In this document: piece by piece, positions 54,553 to 63,141 of the stretch
Position numbering within the stretch: position 1 is the stretch's first letter
Layout of the letters: each line of letters opens with the position of its first letter
NCBI RefSeq assembly: GCF_943193205.1
Contig: NZ_CALPDD010000004.1
Coordinates: forward strand, 62,001-126,000
Length of the DNA stretch: 64,000 nucleotides
Source of the DNA: Alistipes muris
GTDB lineage: Bacteria; Bacteroidota; Bacteroidia; Bacteroidales; Rikenellaceae
Direction of reading: 5' to 3'
Program-made: the position numbers and the translations under genes
The notes under the pieces: generated by a model
Seen by the model: only the letters and a program-made list of their open reading frames with translations
Told to the model about the DNA's origin: nothing
Database searches by the model: none

Positions 54553-56142
54553 TTAGCGGATCCGGGGATTGCAGTCCCACCACAGCCGGGTCGACATCTT
54601 GTCCTGACCGCCCAGCCACTCGTCCACAGCGGCCTGAATCGTTGCGCCGTTGGCCTCGTACTCCTCCAATGGGTAGGTCAGACGGCGGGCGCCCAACTGC
54701 ACGTTCGTGATGTCGGGGTTGTTGTTGACCACCACGGGGAACAACTGCGGATAACCCGTGCGGCGGTAGTCGGCCCACGCTTCGGAACCCAGCGGGAAAT
54801 TGGCGATCCATTTCTGGGTGATGATCCGTTCGAGGTTCTCCTCGAAATCGGCTGCATCGTTCCACGGAATCGTCACCGTCGAGAGGTTGGTATAATCGTG
54901 ACCGAACGCCGGGTCGGCATAGCTGCCCGGAAGCGCCGCCGAAGCCATGTAGGCCGCCAGCTGGTCCGCCACGCCGCAGCGCTCGAACGACAGCCGGATA
55001 CCCTCCTCGTAGAACGTCTTGGCGTCGCCGCCCATCGCCCAACCGCGCAGAGCGCCCTCGGCGCGCAGGAATGCCACCTCCGAAGCGTTCATCCACATGA
55101 GCGACGTCGAAGCCGTGACGTTATAACGCGAATACCTGTTGATACGCTCGTCGTCGGGAATCTGAATGCCGTTGCGCAGACCCACGTAACCGCCGCCGCT
55201 GAAAGTCGCCTCGTTGAAATAACTGGCGCGGCGGGGGTCGGCATAACCGTTCATGAACGACGTGATGTCGGCAGCGATGCGGTGGTCGCCCTCACCGGAC
55301 TTGAAACTGAAGAAGCAGACGTAGAACGGATTGCCGTCCTTACCGAAACCCGAGTACATGGCATTGTCCGCATTGCTGGTCATCACGCCCAGCTCCGAAC
55401 TGACGGCCTCTTCGGCCAACTGCTGCGGAGTACGGCCGTCCTCGGTGGTGAAATCGGTGTAGACGATACGCATCGCCAGGCGGAGCTTGAGCGAATTGGC
55501 CAGACGGCCCCAACGCTCCAGGTTACCGCCGTAGACACGGTCGGCGTCGGTCGAAATCATGCCAGCGCGGTTGCGCGTCAGCACTTCGATGGCAGCGTCG
55601 AGGTCGGCGAACATGGCCTTGAAGACCTCCGCTTCCGAATCCAGCGGCACCGGATTGACGCCCGTGCCGACCTGCGTGTAGGGAATCGGACCGTAGGTGT
55701 CGGAGACACGGTGCACGCCGGCCACCTTCACCACCTTCGCCACGGCGATGGCGTTCTCGTCCTCGGTCACCTTGCACAGCTCCGAGTAATTCGACATCTC
55801 ATTGGTATAGACGACGCGGTAGAACACCGGCGACCAGTTCGACTGCGGGTCGTAGGTCGAGAACTTTCCGGTGTTGAAACCGCTGTTGGCGTCGGTAATG
55901 TACCCGCCGTAGGGACCGCCCAGCAGCACGTCGGTGAACTGGCACTGGTTGCGGTCGGTCGGAACGACCCAGCTCTGCATGGTGGTCATGAACGACCGCA
56001 TGGCGTAGCCGTCGCGCTCCATCTCCTCGCCGGTCACCTCGTAGGGGTTCCGGTTGATATCTTCGTAGTTGGCCGTGCAGGAAGCCGCGCCGAGCGCCGC
56101 CACCGCAAAGACCGCCTTGATGTTCGATATGTTGAATTTCAT
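54553..56142 (-). CDS. susD: SusD-like nutrient-binding lipoprotein
   Basis: 529 residues. Lipobox ASC (Cys22). SusD-like_2 family: YEDINRNPYEVT after the anchor, Tyr/Trp-rich binding loops, a TPR-like helical body (SEVFKAMFADLDAAIEVLTRN, LERWGRLANSLKLRLAMRI) and a C-terminal NPDITNVQLGARRLTYPLEEYEANG. It forms the lid on the SusC transporter and delivers oligosaccharide. It is 15 bases downstream of the SusC gene. susD is used as a family symbol. Confidence 0.92.
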   Translation of the reverse strand: MKFNISNIKAVFAVAALGAASCTANYEDINRNPYEVTGEEMERDGYAMRSFMTTMQSWVVPTDRNQCQFTDVLLGGPYGGYITDANSGFNTGKFSTYDPQSNWSPVFYRVVYTNEMSNYSELCKVTEDENAIAVAKVVKVAGVHRVSDTYGPIPYTQVGTGVNPVPLDSEAEVFKAMFADLDAAIEVLTRNRAGMISTDADRVYGGNLERWGRLANSLKLRLAMRIVYTDFTTEDGRTPQQLAEEAVSSELGVMTSNADNAMYSGFGKDGNPFYVCFFSFKSGEGDHRIAADITSFMNGYADPRRASYFNEATFSGGGYVGLRNGIQIPDDERINRYSRYNVTASTSLMWMNASEVAFLRAEGALRGWAMGGDAKTFYEEGIRLSFERCGVADQLAAYMASAALPGSYADPAFGHDYTNLSTVTIPWNDAADFEENLERIITQKWIANFPLGSEAWADYRRTGYPQLFPVVVNNNPDITNVQLGARRLTYPLEEYEANGATIQAAVDEWLGGQDKMSTRLWWDCNPRIR

Positions 56143-56157
56143 GGCGTTTTAGCTTGG

Positions 56158-59100
56158 TTAGAATTTGACACGCAGGTTGAAGCCGACGCTGCGCAACGAA
56201 GGCATCATGAAGTAGTCGATACCCTGGTAGTAGTTGCTCGTCGTAGCCACGGCTTCGGGGTCGAACGGCGCCTTGTTGTAGAGCATCCACAGGTTGCGGC
56301 CCACCACCGACACGGTGATGTCGCACACGTTGCCGAGCAGCTTGCGCGGAATCGTATAGCCGATCGAAGCCTCCTGCAACCGCACGTTCGTAGCCGAATA
56401 AGTATAGTACTGCGGGGTGGTATCGCCGTTGGCCACGGTCTGGTACCACTTCTGCGCGTCGATGATGTCGCTGCCGTTGAAGACGATGCCGCCGGCGTCG
56501 CGCGCTGCGGCCGAAGCCTCCGAGACACCGTAGTAATCCATCACGGCCTGCGTACGCGAGTAGACCACGCCGCCGATGCGGGCCGTCAGCAGGAACCCGA
56601 AATTGAGGTTGCGCCAGCGGAAGTCGTTGCGGAACGCCAGGTTGGCATCGGGGAAGACGGAACCCAGCTTGATGAAGTCCTTGGTCTGGGTCTTGTTGTC
56701 GACGAAGATATTGCCGTCCATGTCCTGGTAGATGTCGCCGTTGGAATCGCGGCGCAGGTCGGCGCGCGAGTAAATGTCGCCCAACGAACCGCCCTCGCGC
56801 AGGATGAAGCGCACGTTACCCATGCCGCCCACGTTGAGGTCGCCGATGGGAATCACCTTGCCCGTGTTGGGATCGACCACCTCCTTGCCCAGCCGCATGA
56901 TTTTGTTGCTGTTGGCGCTGGCCGTGAAGTTGCTTTCCCACGAGAAACGGTTCCAGGTGTTCCGGTAGCCCAGCGAGAGCTCGAAACCGCGGTTGCGCAC
57001 GTCGCCGTCCTGCTTGTAGACCTTGCTGTACATCGAGCTCGCGGGGATACCCGTGTTGAAAGTCTGGTTGACGGTGCGGGTGTTGTAGTACGAAACATCC
57101 AAATTGAAGTGGCGCAGGAAACGCATCGTCAGACCCACCTCGAACGACTTGGTGCGCTCGGGCTTCAGGTCGTAGAGCGGGCTCTGCGACGAGAGGTTCC
57201 AACTATTGGTCGAAGCGTTCCACGAACGGGTCGGGTTGGCATAGAAACGCGAGAAAGCCAGACCCACCGACGCATAGGATGCGCGCAGTTTGACATAGGA
57301 GAGGTCCTTGGGCATGTTCGGGATGATTTCCGACAATACGATCGAAGCACCCACCGACGGATAGAAGAACGAAGAATTCACCGAATTGGGACCTGCCAGC
57401 TGCGAGGGCCAGTCGTTGCGGCCCGTCACCGTCAGGTAATAAGCCCCCTTGAACCCGGCTTCGGCCGAGAAGAAGATCGACTGCGACTGCTCGCGCCAGC
57501 CGATCTGCTCGCGGACGGTCTTCGAGTTGGAAAGGTTGTAGACGTTGAAGACGTTCGGAATGTTGTTGGGCTCGTAGATGGGGTTGCCGTCCTTGTCGTA
57601 ACCCGTCTGCTCGCCGTAGGCGATGGGACCGCGGACCTTCGATGCGTCGGAATAGAGGTCCGAAATCGAAGCGCCGACATTGGCCTGCAGGCTCCAGTCA
57701 TCGCCGAAAGTCTTGTTGATGTTGACCATCACGTCGCCGTAGGTCTGGCGGTCGTTGGTCTTGGTGATGCCGTACAGACCGTTGGGCGAACCCTCGGTGC
57801 GCAGGTTGTTGGTCGAAGCGTAGAGCTTCTCGGTATAGTCGCTGTTGGAGTTGTCGACCCGGATTCGGCCCGACACCGACAGCCAGTCGAGAATGTCGTA
57901 GGTCAGCGACGCGTTGAGCATGTAACGGTCCTTGCGGGTCTCGCGCAGGTTGCGGTAGCTGATCCAGTAGGGGTTCTGCATCTGGTAGGTGTCGGCACCC
58001 ATCGTCGGCCAATACTGCTCGTAGATGCCGCGCGACGCATTGTAGCGCTCGTACATCTTGATGTCCGCCCAGTCGTCGCCGCGCGGGAAGAGGTAGGCCG
58101 ACACCAGCGGGTTGGAATAAACACCCTGGTTGACCATGTTGCGGTCGGTCTGGATGATATAGCTGGCACCTGCGTCGAGCTTGAGCTTGTCCTTGAGGAA
58201 CGACGAGGTGTTGCGGAACGTGAAGTTGTAACGGTCGTAACCGTTGTTGGGGATGATACCGCGCGAATTGACGGCGCTGGCCGAAGCGTAGGTCTGACTG
58301 CGCTCGTTGCCCGTCGAGAACGAAACCGTCTCGGTACCCACGACACCCGTCTGGAAATAGTCGGCGGCGGGGTCGTATCCTCGGTAATTGAACGAATTAA
58401 GGCGCTCGCCCCACGAATAGATGCCGTTGGTGGCTCCGGCCAGCTTGTCGCCCGTGCCGTAGCGGGTCTGGAACATCGGCGTCACGAAAGGCGTGAGCAC
58501 CTCTGTGTTGCTGGTCACCGTCACGGAAGTCTGTCCGGCCGTACCGCGCTTGGTCGTAATGAGGATGGCACCGTTGGCGGCGTCCGAACCGTAGAGCGCC
58601 GCCGCGGCAGCACCCGACAGCACGGTCATCGACTCGATGTCCTCGGGGTTGAGGTCGGCGATGGCTTCCGAAGCGCCCTGCGAATCGAACTCCTCGCTGC
58701 CGTCGCTGCGGAAGTTGCACATCGGGATGCCGTCGATGACATAGAGCGCGTTCGACGACTGCTCGATGGACTTCGAGCCGCGCATCACCACTTTCGACGC
58801 ACCGCCCACGCCCGACGACGAAGCGTTGATGTTCAGACCGGCGACCTTGCCGCTGAGCGAATTGATGAAGTTGGCGTCCTTGACAGCGACGATGCTTTCA
58901 GCGTTGATTTTCTGAGCGTTGTACGACAGCGCCTTTTCCGAACGCTTGATACCGAGGGCGGTCACCACCACCGACTCGATTTCGGAAGCCGATTCCTGGA
59001 GCGTGATGTCGAACGAAGTGCGGCTGCCGATGGCGAGCGCCTGGGGCTCGTAGCCCAGATAGCTCACTTCGAGCCAAGCCGTCGAAGGTGCGGGAACCGA

Positions 59101-59577
59101 CATGGCGAAGCGGCCCTCGGCGTCGGTCGTAGCACCGATATAGGTGTCACGGACAATGACCGTCGCACCGATGATCGGCATGCCGCTTGCATCGTGCACA
59201 TAGCCCGTAATGGAAGCGGGCTGCTCGGCCTTTTTCACCGAAAGGATGATGCTCAGCGAACGGATGTCGTAGCTCAGGTCGGTGCCTGCGACCATCCGGT
59301 TCAGCGCCTCGGTGAGGGGAGCCGCCGTCACGTCGAGGCTGGCGATACGGTCGGTCTTGACGTCCGCGCCCGTGACGAACAGATATTTGGTCTGCTGCTC
59401 GATTTCGGACATGATTTCGGACATCGGAACACGGTCCATGCGGATCGTCACTTGAGGCAAGCTGCTGTTCTGCGCCACCGCCGGTTGCAGCCGGCAAAGA
59501 CACAATCCGAACACAAAAAGGAACACGAACGCCCTTTTCGCCTGCCGGAAAATCTTTTTATTCATAAATTTGTTCAT
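56158..59577 (-). CDS. susC: SusC/RagA TonB-linked outer-membrane transporter with STN domain
   Basis: 1139 residues. Signal peptide, then STN domain (42-113, the contact for a FecR anti-sigma factor), carboxypeptidase regulatory-like domain (121-198; ITGYVHDASGMPIIGATV), TonB-box-like ESVVVTALG (201-209), plug (VKDANFINSLSGKVAGLNI, ALYVIDGIPM, VLSGAAAAALYGSDAANGAI) and a large barrel ending in GFNLRVKF. The STN domain marks it as a transducer: substrate import reports to the FecR/ECF pair encoded directly upstream. The second Met at 59565 is an alternative start. susC is used as a family symbol. Confidence 0.95.
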   Translation of the reverse strand: MNKFMNKKIFRQAKRAFVFLFVFGLCLCRLQPAVAQNSSLPQVTIRMDRVPMSEIMSEIEQQTKYLFVTGADVKTDRIASLDVTAAPLTEALNRMVAGTDLSYDIRSLSIILSVKKAEQPASITGYVHDASGMPIIGATVIVRDTYIGATTDAEGRFAMSVPAPSTAWLEVSYLGYEPQALAIGSRTSFDITLQESASEIESVVVTALGIKRSEKALSYNAQKINAESIVAVKDANFINSLSGKVAGLNINASSSGVGGASKVVMRGSKSIEQSSNALYVIDGIPMCNFRSDGSEEFDSQGASEAIADLNPEDIESMTVLSGAAAAALYGSDAANGAILITTKRGTAGQTSVTVTSNTEVLTPFVTPMFQTRYGTGDKLAGATNGIYSWGERLNSFNYRGYDPAADYFQTGVVGTETVSFSTGNERSQTYASASAVNSRGIIPNNGYDRYNFTFRNTSSFLKDKLKLDAGASYIIQTDRNMVNQGVYSNPLVSAYLFPRGDDWADIKMYERYNASRGIYEQYWPTMGADTYQMQNPYWISYRNLRETRKDRYMLNASLTYDILDWLSVSGRIRVDNSNSDYTEKLYASTNNLRTEGSPNGLYGITKTNDRQTYGDVMVNINKTFGDDWSLQANVGASISDLYSDASKVRGPIAYGEQTGYDKDGNPIYEPNNIPNVFNVYNLSNSKTVREQIGWREQSQSIFFSAEAGFKGAYYLTVTGRNDWPSQLAGPNSVNSSFFYPSVGASIVLSEIIPNMPKDLSYVKLRASYASVGLAFSRFYANPTRSWNASTNSWNLSSQSPLYDLKPERTKSFEVGLTMRFLRHFNLDVSYYNTRTVNQTFNTGIPASSMYSKVYKQDGDVRNRGFELSLGYRNTWNRFSWESNFTASANSNKIMRLGKEVVDPNTGKVIPIGDLNVGGMGNVRFILREGGSLGDIYSRADLRRDSNGDIYQDMDGNIFVDNKTQTKDFIKLGSVFPDANLAFRNDFRWRNLNFGFLLTARIGGVVYSRTQAVMDYYGVSEASAAARDAGGIVFNGSDIIDAQKWYQTVANGDTTPQYYTYSATNVRLQEASIGYTIPRKLLGNVCDITVSVVGRNLWMLYNKAPFDPEAVATTSNYYQGIDYFMMPSLRSVGFNLRVKF
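59565..59572 (+). promoter_or_regulatory. -7-like box reading against susC
   Basis: On the plus strand TAAATTTG fits TAnnTTTG, inside the first codons of susC. No TTTG lies at exactly 19-21 bases upstream (a TTTTCG lies 24 away), so the promoter is only suggested. It precedes the plus-strand terminator at 59611-59651. Confidence 0.35.
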
Positions 59578-59578
59578 T

Positions 59579-59651
59579 TTAGGTTTAGGTAGAGAATTCG
59601 CCCGAACCCCGGCCTGCGGGATACGCTACTATCCGTGCAGGCCATTTTTTT
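59579..59651 (+). ncRNA. Candidate antisense small RNA over the susC leader
   Basis: A plus-strand transcript starting about seven bases after the -7-like box at 59565 and ending at the hairpin-plus-T7 at 59611-59651 would be roughly 73 nt and lie opposite the leader of the susC message. cis-encoded antisense RNAs at this exact place (between anti-sigma and susC, the DonS type) are known to repress glycan loci in Bacteroides. That this locus has one is an inference from the terminator orientation and the box. Confidence 0.45.
59611..59651 (+). terminator. Plus-strand intrinsic terminator opposite the susC leader
   Basis: GGCCTGC / GCAGGCC (7 bp) and GGATA / TATCC (5 bp) stacked with a small internal mismatch, a 6-base loop CGCTAC, then a run of seven T at 59645-59651. 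The T run is on the plus strand only, whereas all neighbouring genes are on the minus strand. Confidence 0.7.
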
Positions 59652-59732
59652 CGGAGTTCCGGCAATGTCATTCGATCTTCAAACAAGGTCGGCTTACATC
59701 ATAGGCAGTCGGATTTTCGGATTATACTTGGT

Positions 59733-60674
59733 TTATCGGATGGTTATCGTATTGCTCTGCTCGTCTTTCACGTACTCGAAATCGCCGAAGCGCCGGAGCA
59801 CCTCCAACGCATTGTCGATGCCGACCGACTGACGGATTTTACCCTGTCCGATGCGGATGGAGGGTTCGCGCTCGATGCGGATCGTCACGCCGAAAGTCTT
59901 CTCGAAGCGGTGCATCAGCTCGGCGAACGTCTGGCCCGTGAGCCCGATGATTCCGTTCGTCCACATGTATTCCTCGTCGCTGCCGATCATCGCCCGGCAC
60001 AGGTGTTCGCCCTCGAGCGTCACCACTTCGTCGGGTTCCAGCATCAGCCGCTCGCCGGGAACGATGCGGTTCGTCACGGCGACACACCCCTCGAACAAGG
60101 CCGTGGCAAAAAGGCCGTTCCGCTCCTCGGCCATGACATTGAATTTGGTACCCAGGACCTCCACGTCGCAGGCGTAGGTCTCCACGATGAAAGGATGCCT
60201 GGCGTCGTGCGCCACCTCGAACCGCGCTTCGCCGTCGATTTCCACCCGGCGTTCACGCCCCGTGAAAAGCGCCGGATAACGGAACGTCGTTCCGGCGTTG
60301 AGCCACACCGAAGTGCCGTCCTGCAAAGTCAGATTGACACGCTGTCCGTAGGGCACCGACACGGTCAGCAGCTGTTCGCCGCGCTGCGAGAAATCCCGCG
60401 CGACATGAAAATTATAGCCGCCGAACGCCAGCAGAACGGCTGCGGCCGCAGCGGCGCTCCAACGACGCAGGGCCCGGCCGAGCCGGAAAGTGCGGTCCTT
60501 GGCATAGAGCTCGTTGATGACCGGGGCGCTCATGGCCACCAGATCGTGCTGGCGCTGCACCTCGGCAAGCTCGGATTCGTGTGCGGGGTCGGCATCCAGC
60601 CAAGTCAGTACGGCCGTCTCCTCTTCGGGCGATGCCTGGCACGCCACATAGCGATACAATGTCTCTTTCTCCAT
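59733..60674 (-). CDS. FecR-family anti-sigma factor
   Basis: 313 residues from MEKETLYRYVACQ; an in-frame upstream Met would add a non-homologous stretch. Cytoplasmic N-terminal part that holds the sigma factor (about 1-70), one membrane helix (72-90, WSAAAAAAVLLAFGGYNF), periplasmic FecR domain (105-200; LTVSVPYGQRVNLTLQDGTSVWLNAGTTFRYP) and DUF4974 C-terminal domain (225-313; GLTGQTFAELMHRFEKTFGV). The DUF4974 end receives the signal from the STN domain of SusC, encoded downstream. Confidence 0.93.
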   Translation of the reverse strand: MEKETLYRYVACQASPEEETAVLTWLDADPAHESELAEVQRQHDLVAMSAPVINELYAKDRTFRLGRALRRWSAAAAAAVLLAFGGYNFHVARDFSQRGEQLLTVSVPYGQRVNLTLQDGTSVWLNAGTTFRYPALFTGRERRVEIDGEARFEVAHDARHPFIVETYACDVEVLGTKFNVMAEERNGLFATALFEGCVAVTNRIVPGERLMLEPDEVVTLEGEHLCRAMIGSDEEYMWTNGIIGLTGQTFAELMHRFEKTFGVTIRIEREPSIRIGQGKIRQSVGIDNALEVLRRFGDFEYVKDEQSNTITIR

Positions 60675-60705
60675 AATCGCTATATTGACGCACAACGAAG
60701 CGGGA

Positions 60706-60725
60706 TTTGCGAAAAAAATCGCAAA
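60706..60725. promoter_or_regulatory. Inverted repeat in the sigma-FecR gap
   Basis: TTTGCGA, six A, TCGCAAA: a perfect 7-bp inverted repeat that extends to GGATTTGCGA...TCGCAAAATCC with one bulge. It lies in the 102-base gap between the ECF sigma gene and fecR. It may be an operator, an mRNA hairpin that sets the sigma:anti-sigma ratio, or a weak terminator. Confidence 0.4.
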
Positions 60726-60776
60726 ATCCTGCAAATAAATATTTTTAATAATTCGGGAAGGGAATTTTCCGGCTTC

Positions 60777-61349
60777 TCAAAGGCCGCTGAGAAGCAATCC
60801 GACGAGCGGAAGATAATCCTTGAGCGCGGCTTTCAGCGTCTCTTTCGCCGCACGGAGTTCATAGGTCACCTGACCCTCGGAAAGCTCGTACACGGCGGCG
60901 ATTTCGCGGTAGGACATCTCTTCGTAACGATGGGCCACGAAAATCCGGCGCCGCTGTTCGGGCATCCGGCGCAGTTCGCGCTCGATGATGGCAAGCGCTT
61001 CGGTCATCATGAGGTTCTGGGGGTCGTTGGCTTCGAGCCGTGCGACGCGCTCGCCGACCACCCGCTGCTCGGTCCGGTGGAGGTCCTGATGAATCCGCAG
61101 GTGAATGGCCCTATCGCGCAGATGGTCCAGGCATTTGCGCTTGAGCATCGTCAGCAGGTAGGCGGGCAGGTTGCGGGGCGTCGTCTCCGCGCGGTTCTCC
61201 CAGGCTTTCAGAAAAGTGTCCGCGACGAGGTCTTCGGCCGCCATTCGGTCACGCACATACGACACGGCGATCCGCACGAAATACGGTTTGTATTTCGCGT
61301 AGACCTCCTCCAGCCCGTGGGGGGGGGAATTCTTGGGTGTGCGGTTCAT
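60777..61349 (-). CDS. ECF-type RNA polymerase sigma factor
   Basis: 190 residues from MNRTPKNSPPHGLEEV. Region 2 about 16-85 (VYAKYKPYFVRIAVSYVRD, AEDLVADTFLKAWENR) and region 4 about 125-178 (MPEQRRRIFVAHRYEEMSYREIAAVYELS, a helix-turn-helix). Paired with the FecR anti-sigma and a SusC with STN domain, it should turn on the glycan locus when its substrate is imported. A housekeeping-type promoter lies upstream. Confidence 0.93.
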   Translation of the reverse strand: MNRTPKNSPPHGLEEVYAKYKPYFVRIAVSYVRDRMAAEDLVADTFLKAWENRAETTPRNLPAYLLTMLKRKCLDHLRDRAIHLRIHQDLHRTEQRVVGERVARLEANDPQNLMMTEALAIIERELRRMPEQRRRIFVAHRYEEMSYREIAAVYELSEGQVTYELRAAKETLKAALKDYLPLVGLLLSGL

Positions 61350-61374
61350 GGCGGTATCGCGTCCGAATGAAAAA

Positions 61375-61405
61375 TAAAGGTAGCGTTTTTTGTTATTCCC
61401 GCAAA
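61375..61405 (-). promoter_or_regulatory. Promoter of the ECF sigma-fecR unit
   Basis: On the minus strand TTTG (61405-61402), a 19-base spacer and TACCTTTA (61382-61375): one mismatch from the Bacteroidetes consensus, 25 bases before the sigma start codon. A palindrome CGGAAATA...TATTTCCG at 61439-61459 lies just upstream and could be an operator. Confidence 0.65.
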
Positions 61406-61467
61406 TTTTTTGCTCCGGATTTTTCCCGCTCCGCCCCGCGGAAATATATAATATTTCCGATTCGCAC

Positions 61468-61497
61468 AAAAAAACCGGCCCTCCTGAGGAGGGCCGG
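61468..61497 (-). terminator. Terminator after the BACON-LRR gene
   Basis: On the minus strand CCGGCCCTCC pairs perfectly with GGAGGGCCGG across a 3-base loop (61475-61497), followed by seven T (61474-61468). It separates the second glycan unit from the sigma/fecR unit. Confidence 0.85.
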
Positions 61498-61525
61498 GGT
61501 CATCGGGTATTGCAAAGATTCGGGG

Positions 61526-63085
61526 TTATTCGTAAGTTATCTCAAGATTTTCGTTATAAGTTCCAGTAGGTGTCAACTGGCCCGCCACCGATTTAGGCAA
61601 AATCACTTTTTCCAGTTTCGAGCAGAGATTCAGCCCCAAATTTTTGATTGCCGCACAATTACGCAGGTCTACCGTACCGGCCAGGCTCGAACAGCCGTTG
61701 AGCTTGATTGTGGTAATGTTATAACACTGCGAAAGGTCAATCTCAGTCATGGCTCCATTGATTTCAAGCTCCTTGACGTTGCCCCTTGAAATAACCGTCA
61801 ACGATGTTGACATCAAATTGCGGGGATCGAACCACGAAAGGTTCATTTCACCCAAATCAGCATACGTCAGATTTTGCACATTATTAACACTCAAATTAGT
61901 GATATTCGGATTCTTGGACAAATCCAAACGGGCCAACGGATTGCCGGACACGTTAAGCGTCGTGATATTCGTGAACACCTCTATTCCCGTCAAGTCCGAA
62001 ATCTGGCAGTTGCTGACATTCATCACAGGAATCGTCGTTCCATCATCAAGCACCTTGCAAACCTCGCTGGCGTCACTCTCGATATAACCCAGCGCCAGCA
62101 GTTTCGCGCGGAAGTTGGCATCGGGAATACGCACCGCACCCTCCGGCAGCGGCTCCTCGCCGTCCTGCTTGATGGTAACCTCCAAATTGAGTTCTGCATT
62201 CTCCGGATGGGCAATGGTCACCTTACCCTCGCGCGGTTCGCCGTCGTTGGCGGCCACTTCGATGTTGAGCGTATAGGCCGCAACACCCTCCTCGGCCGAA
62301 GCGGCCACGGGTTCGCCTACGGTAATCCAATCGGCCGAAGCAGCGACCGCAGGCTTGAAGTTGGCCTCGAACGCGAACGAAACCGTCTCGGCGGGTTTGC
62401 CTACTTCATAGCTCAGTTCTGTTCCCTCGGCTACTTTCAGCACGTCGTTCTGCGCCTGCGTCACCACCACGTCGACCGACATTTCGCCCAGCGTGAAAGT
62501 AACGGTCGCCCGGCGGGCCTTGCCCGTGTCGTTGGCGGCGGCCACCAACTCCGCACGTTCCGGAGTTGCAGCGGCAGCCGAAGCGGCCGTCGGTTTGGTC
62601 AGCCAGTCGGCCCCCTCCTCGACGGTGTATTCAAAGGCACCCGAAGCCTTGACCTCAACATAGATGCTGCCGCCCTTGACGGGTGCCGCATATTCGCGCG
62701 TCTCGATAGTGAGCTCGTCTCCGCCCGACTGCGTGAGCGTCAGCTCGGCGATCTCACCGTCGCACAGGAACTGGAAAGTCCCGGTGCGCTCCTCCGATTG
62801 GGGGTTCACGCCTACGGTGAAGGTCACCTTGTCGCCGTTTTCGCCCGACTTGGCCGACGGCTCGAATACCTTGTCGTCGCCGATGAGCTCCCATGCGCCG
62901 CTCGACGTCACCGTGATTTCGTCCGACGTACCCCCGGCCGCGGCAAAAGCATACTCCGTCGCGCTGAGCGAGATGGCCGCTTCCGTCACGGGCGGTTCGG
63001 GTTTCTGCGGTTCGTCCACGTTCTTGTCATCGCCGCACGACCATGCGAGCATTGCCGAAGCAAGCAGAATCAGATACTTTTTCAT
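61526..63085 (-). CDS. BACON and leucine-rich-repeat lipoprotein
   Basis: 519 residues. Lipobox WSC (Cys17). Three consecutive BACON-type modules (about 38-115, 120-205 and 215-310; ISLSATEYAFAAAGGTSDEITVTSSGAWEL is typical) and a C-terminal leucine-rich region (about 316-519) beginning IPDANFRAKLLALGYI and running through repeats such as LTGIEVFTNITTLNVSGNPLARLDLSKNPNITNLSVNN. BACON domains often bind mucin or carbohydrate, and LRRs protein partners. Adjacent to a GH18 on the same strand, it is likely a surface binding partner of that enzyme. Confidence 0.82.
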   Translation of the reverse strand: MKKYLILLASAMLAWSCGDDKNVDEPQKPEPPVTEAAISLSATEYAFAAAGGTSDEITVTSSGAWELIGDDKVFEPSAKSGENGDKVTFTVGVNPQSEERTGTFQFLCDGEIAELTLTQSGGDELTIETREYAAPVKGGSIYVEVKASGAFEYTVEEGADWLTKPTAASAAAATPERAELVAAANDTGKARRATVTFTLGEMSVDVVVTQAQNDVLKVAEGTELSYEVGKPAETVSFAFEANFKPAVAASADWITVGEPVAASAEEGVAAYTLNIEVAANDGEPREGKVTIAHPENAELNLEVTIKQDGEEPLPEGAVRIPDANFRAKLLALGYIESDASEVCKVLDDGTTIPVMNVSNCQISDLTGIEVFTNITTLNVSGNPLARLDLSKNPNITNLSVNNVQNLTYADLGEMNLSWFDPRNLMSTSLTVISRGNVKELEINGAMTEIDLSQCYNITTIKLNGCSSLAGTVDLRNCAAIKNLGLNLCSKLEKVILPKSVAGQLTPTGTYNENLEITYE

Positions 63086-63141
63086 TTTGATTTAAGTTTT
63101 AGGTGTGTAATTTGGTGTTCGTTTTCATACAGCGACCGGGG

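Noticed and set aside
54436..59592. A 1718-codon open frame on the plus strand opposite susC, susD and the GH18-like gene
   Set aside because: It has no homology-like motifs, is rich in Arg/His/Val typical of antisense frames in GC-rich DNA, and lies entirely opposite well-supported genes.
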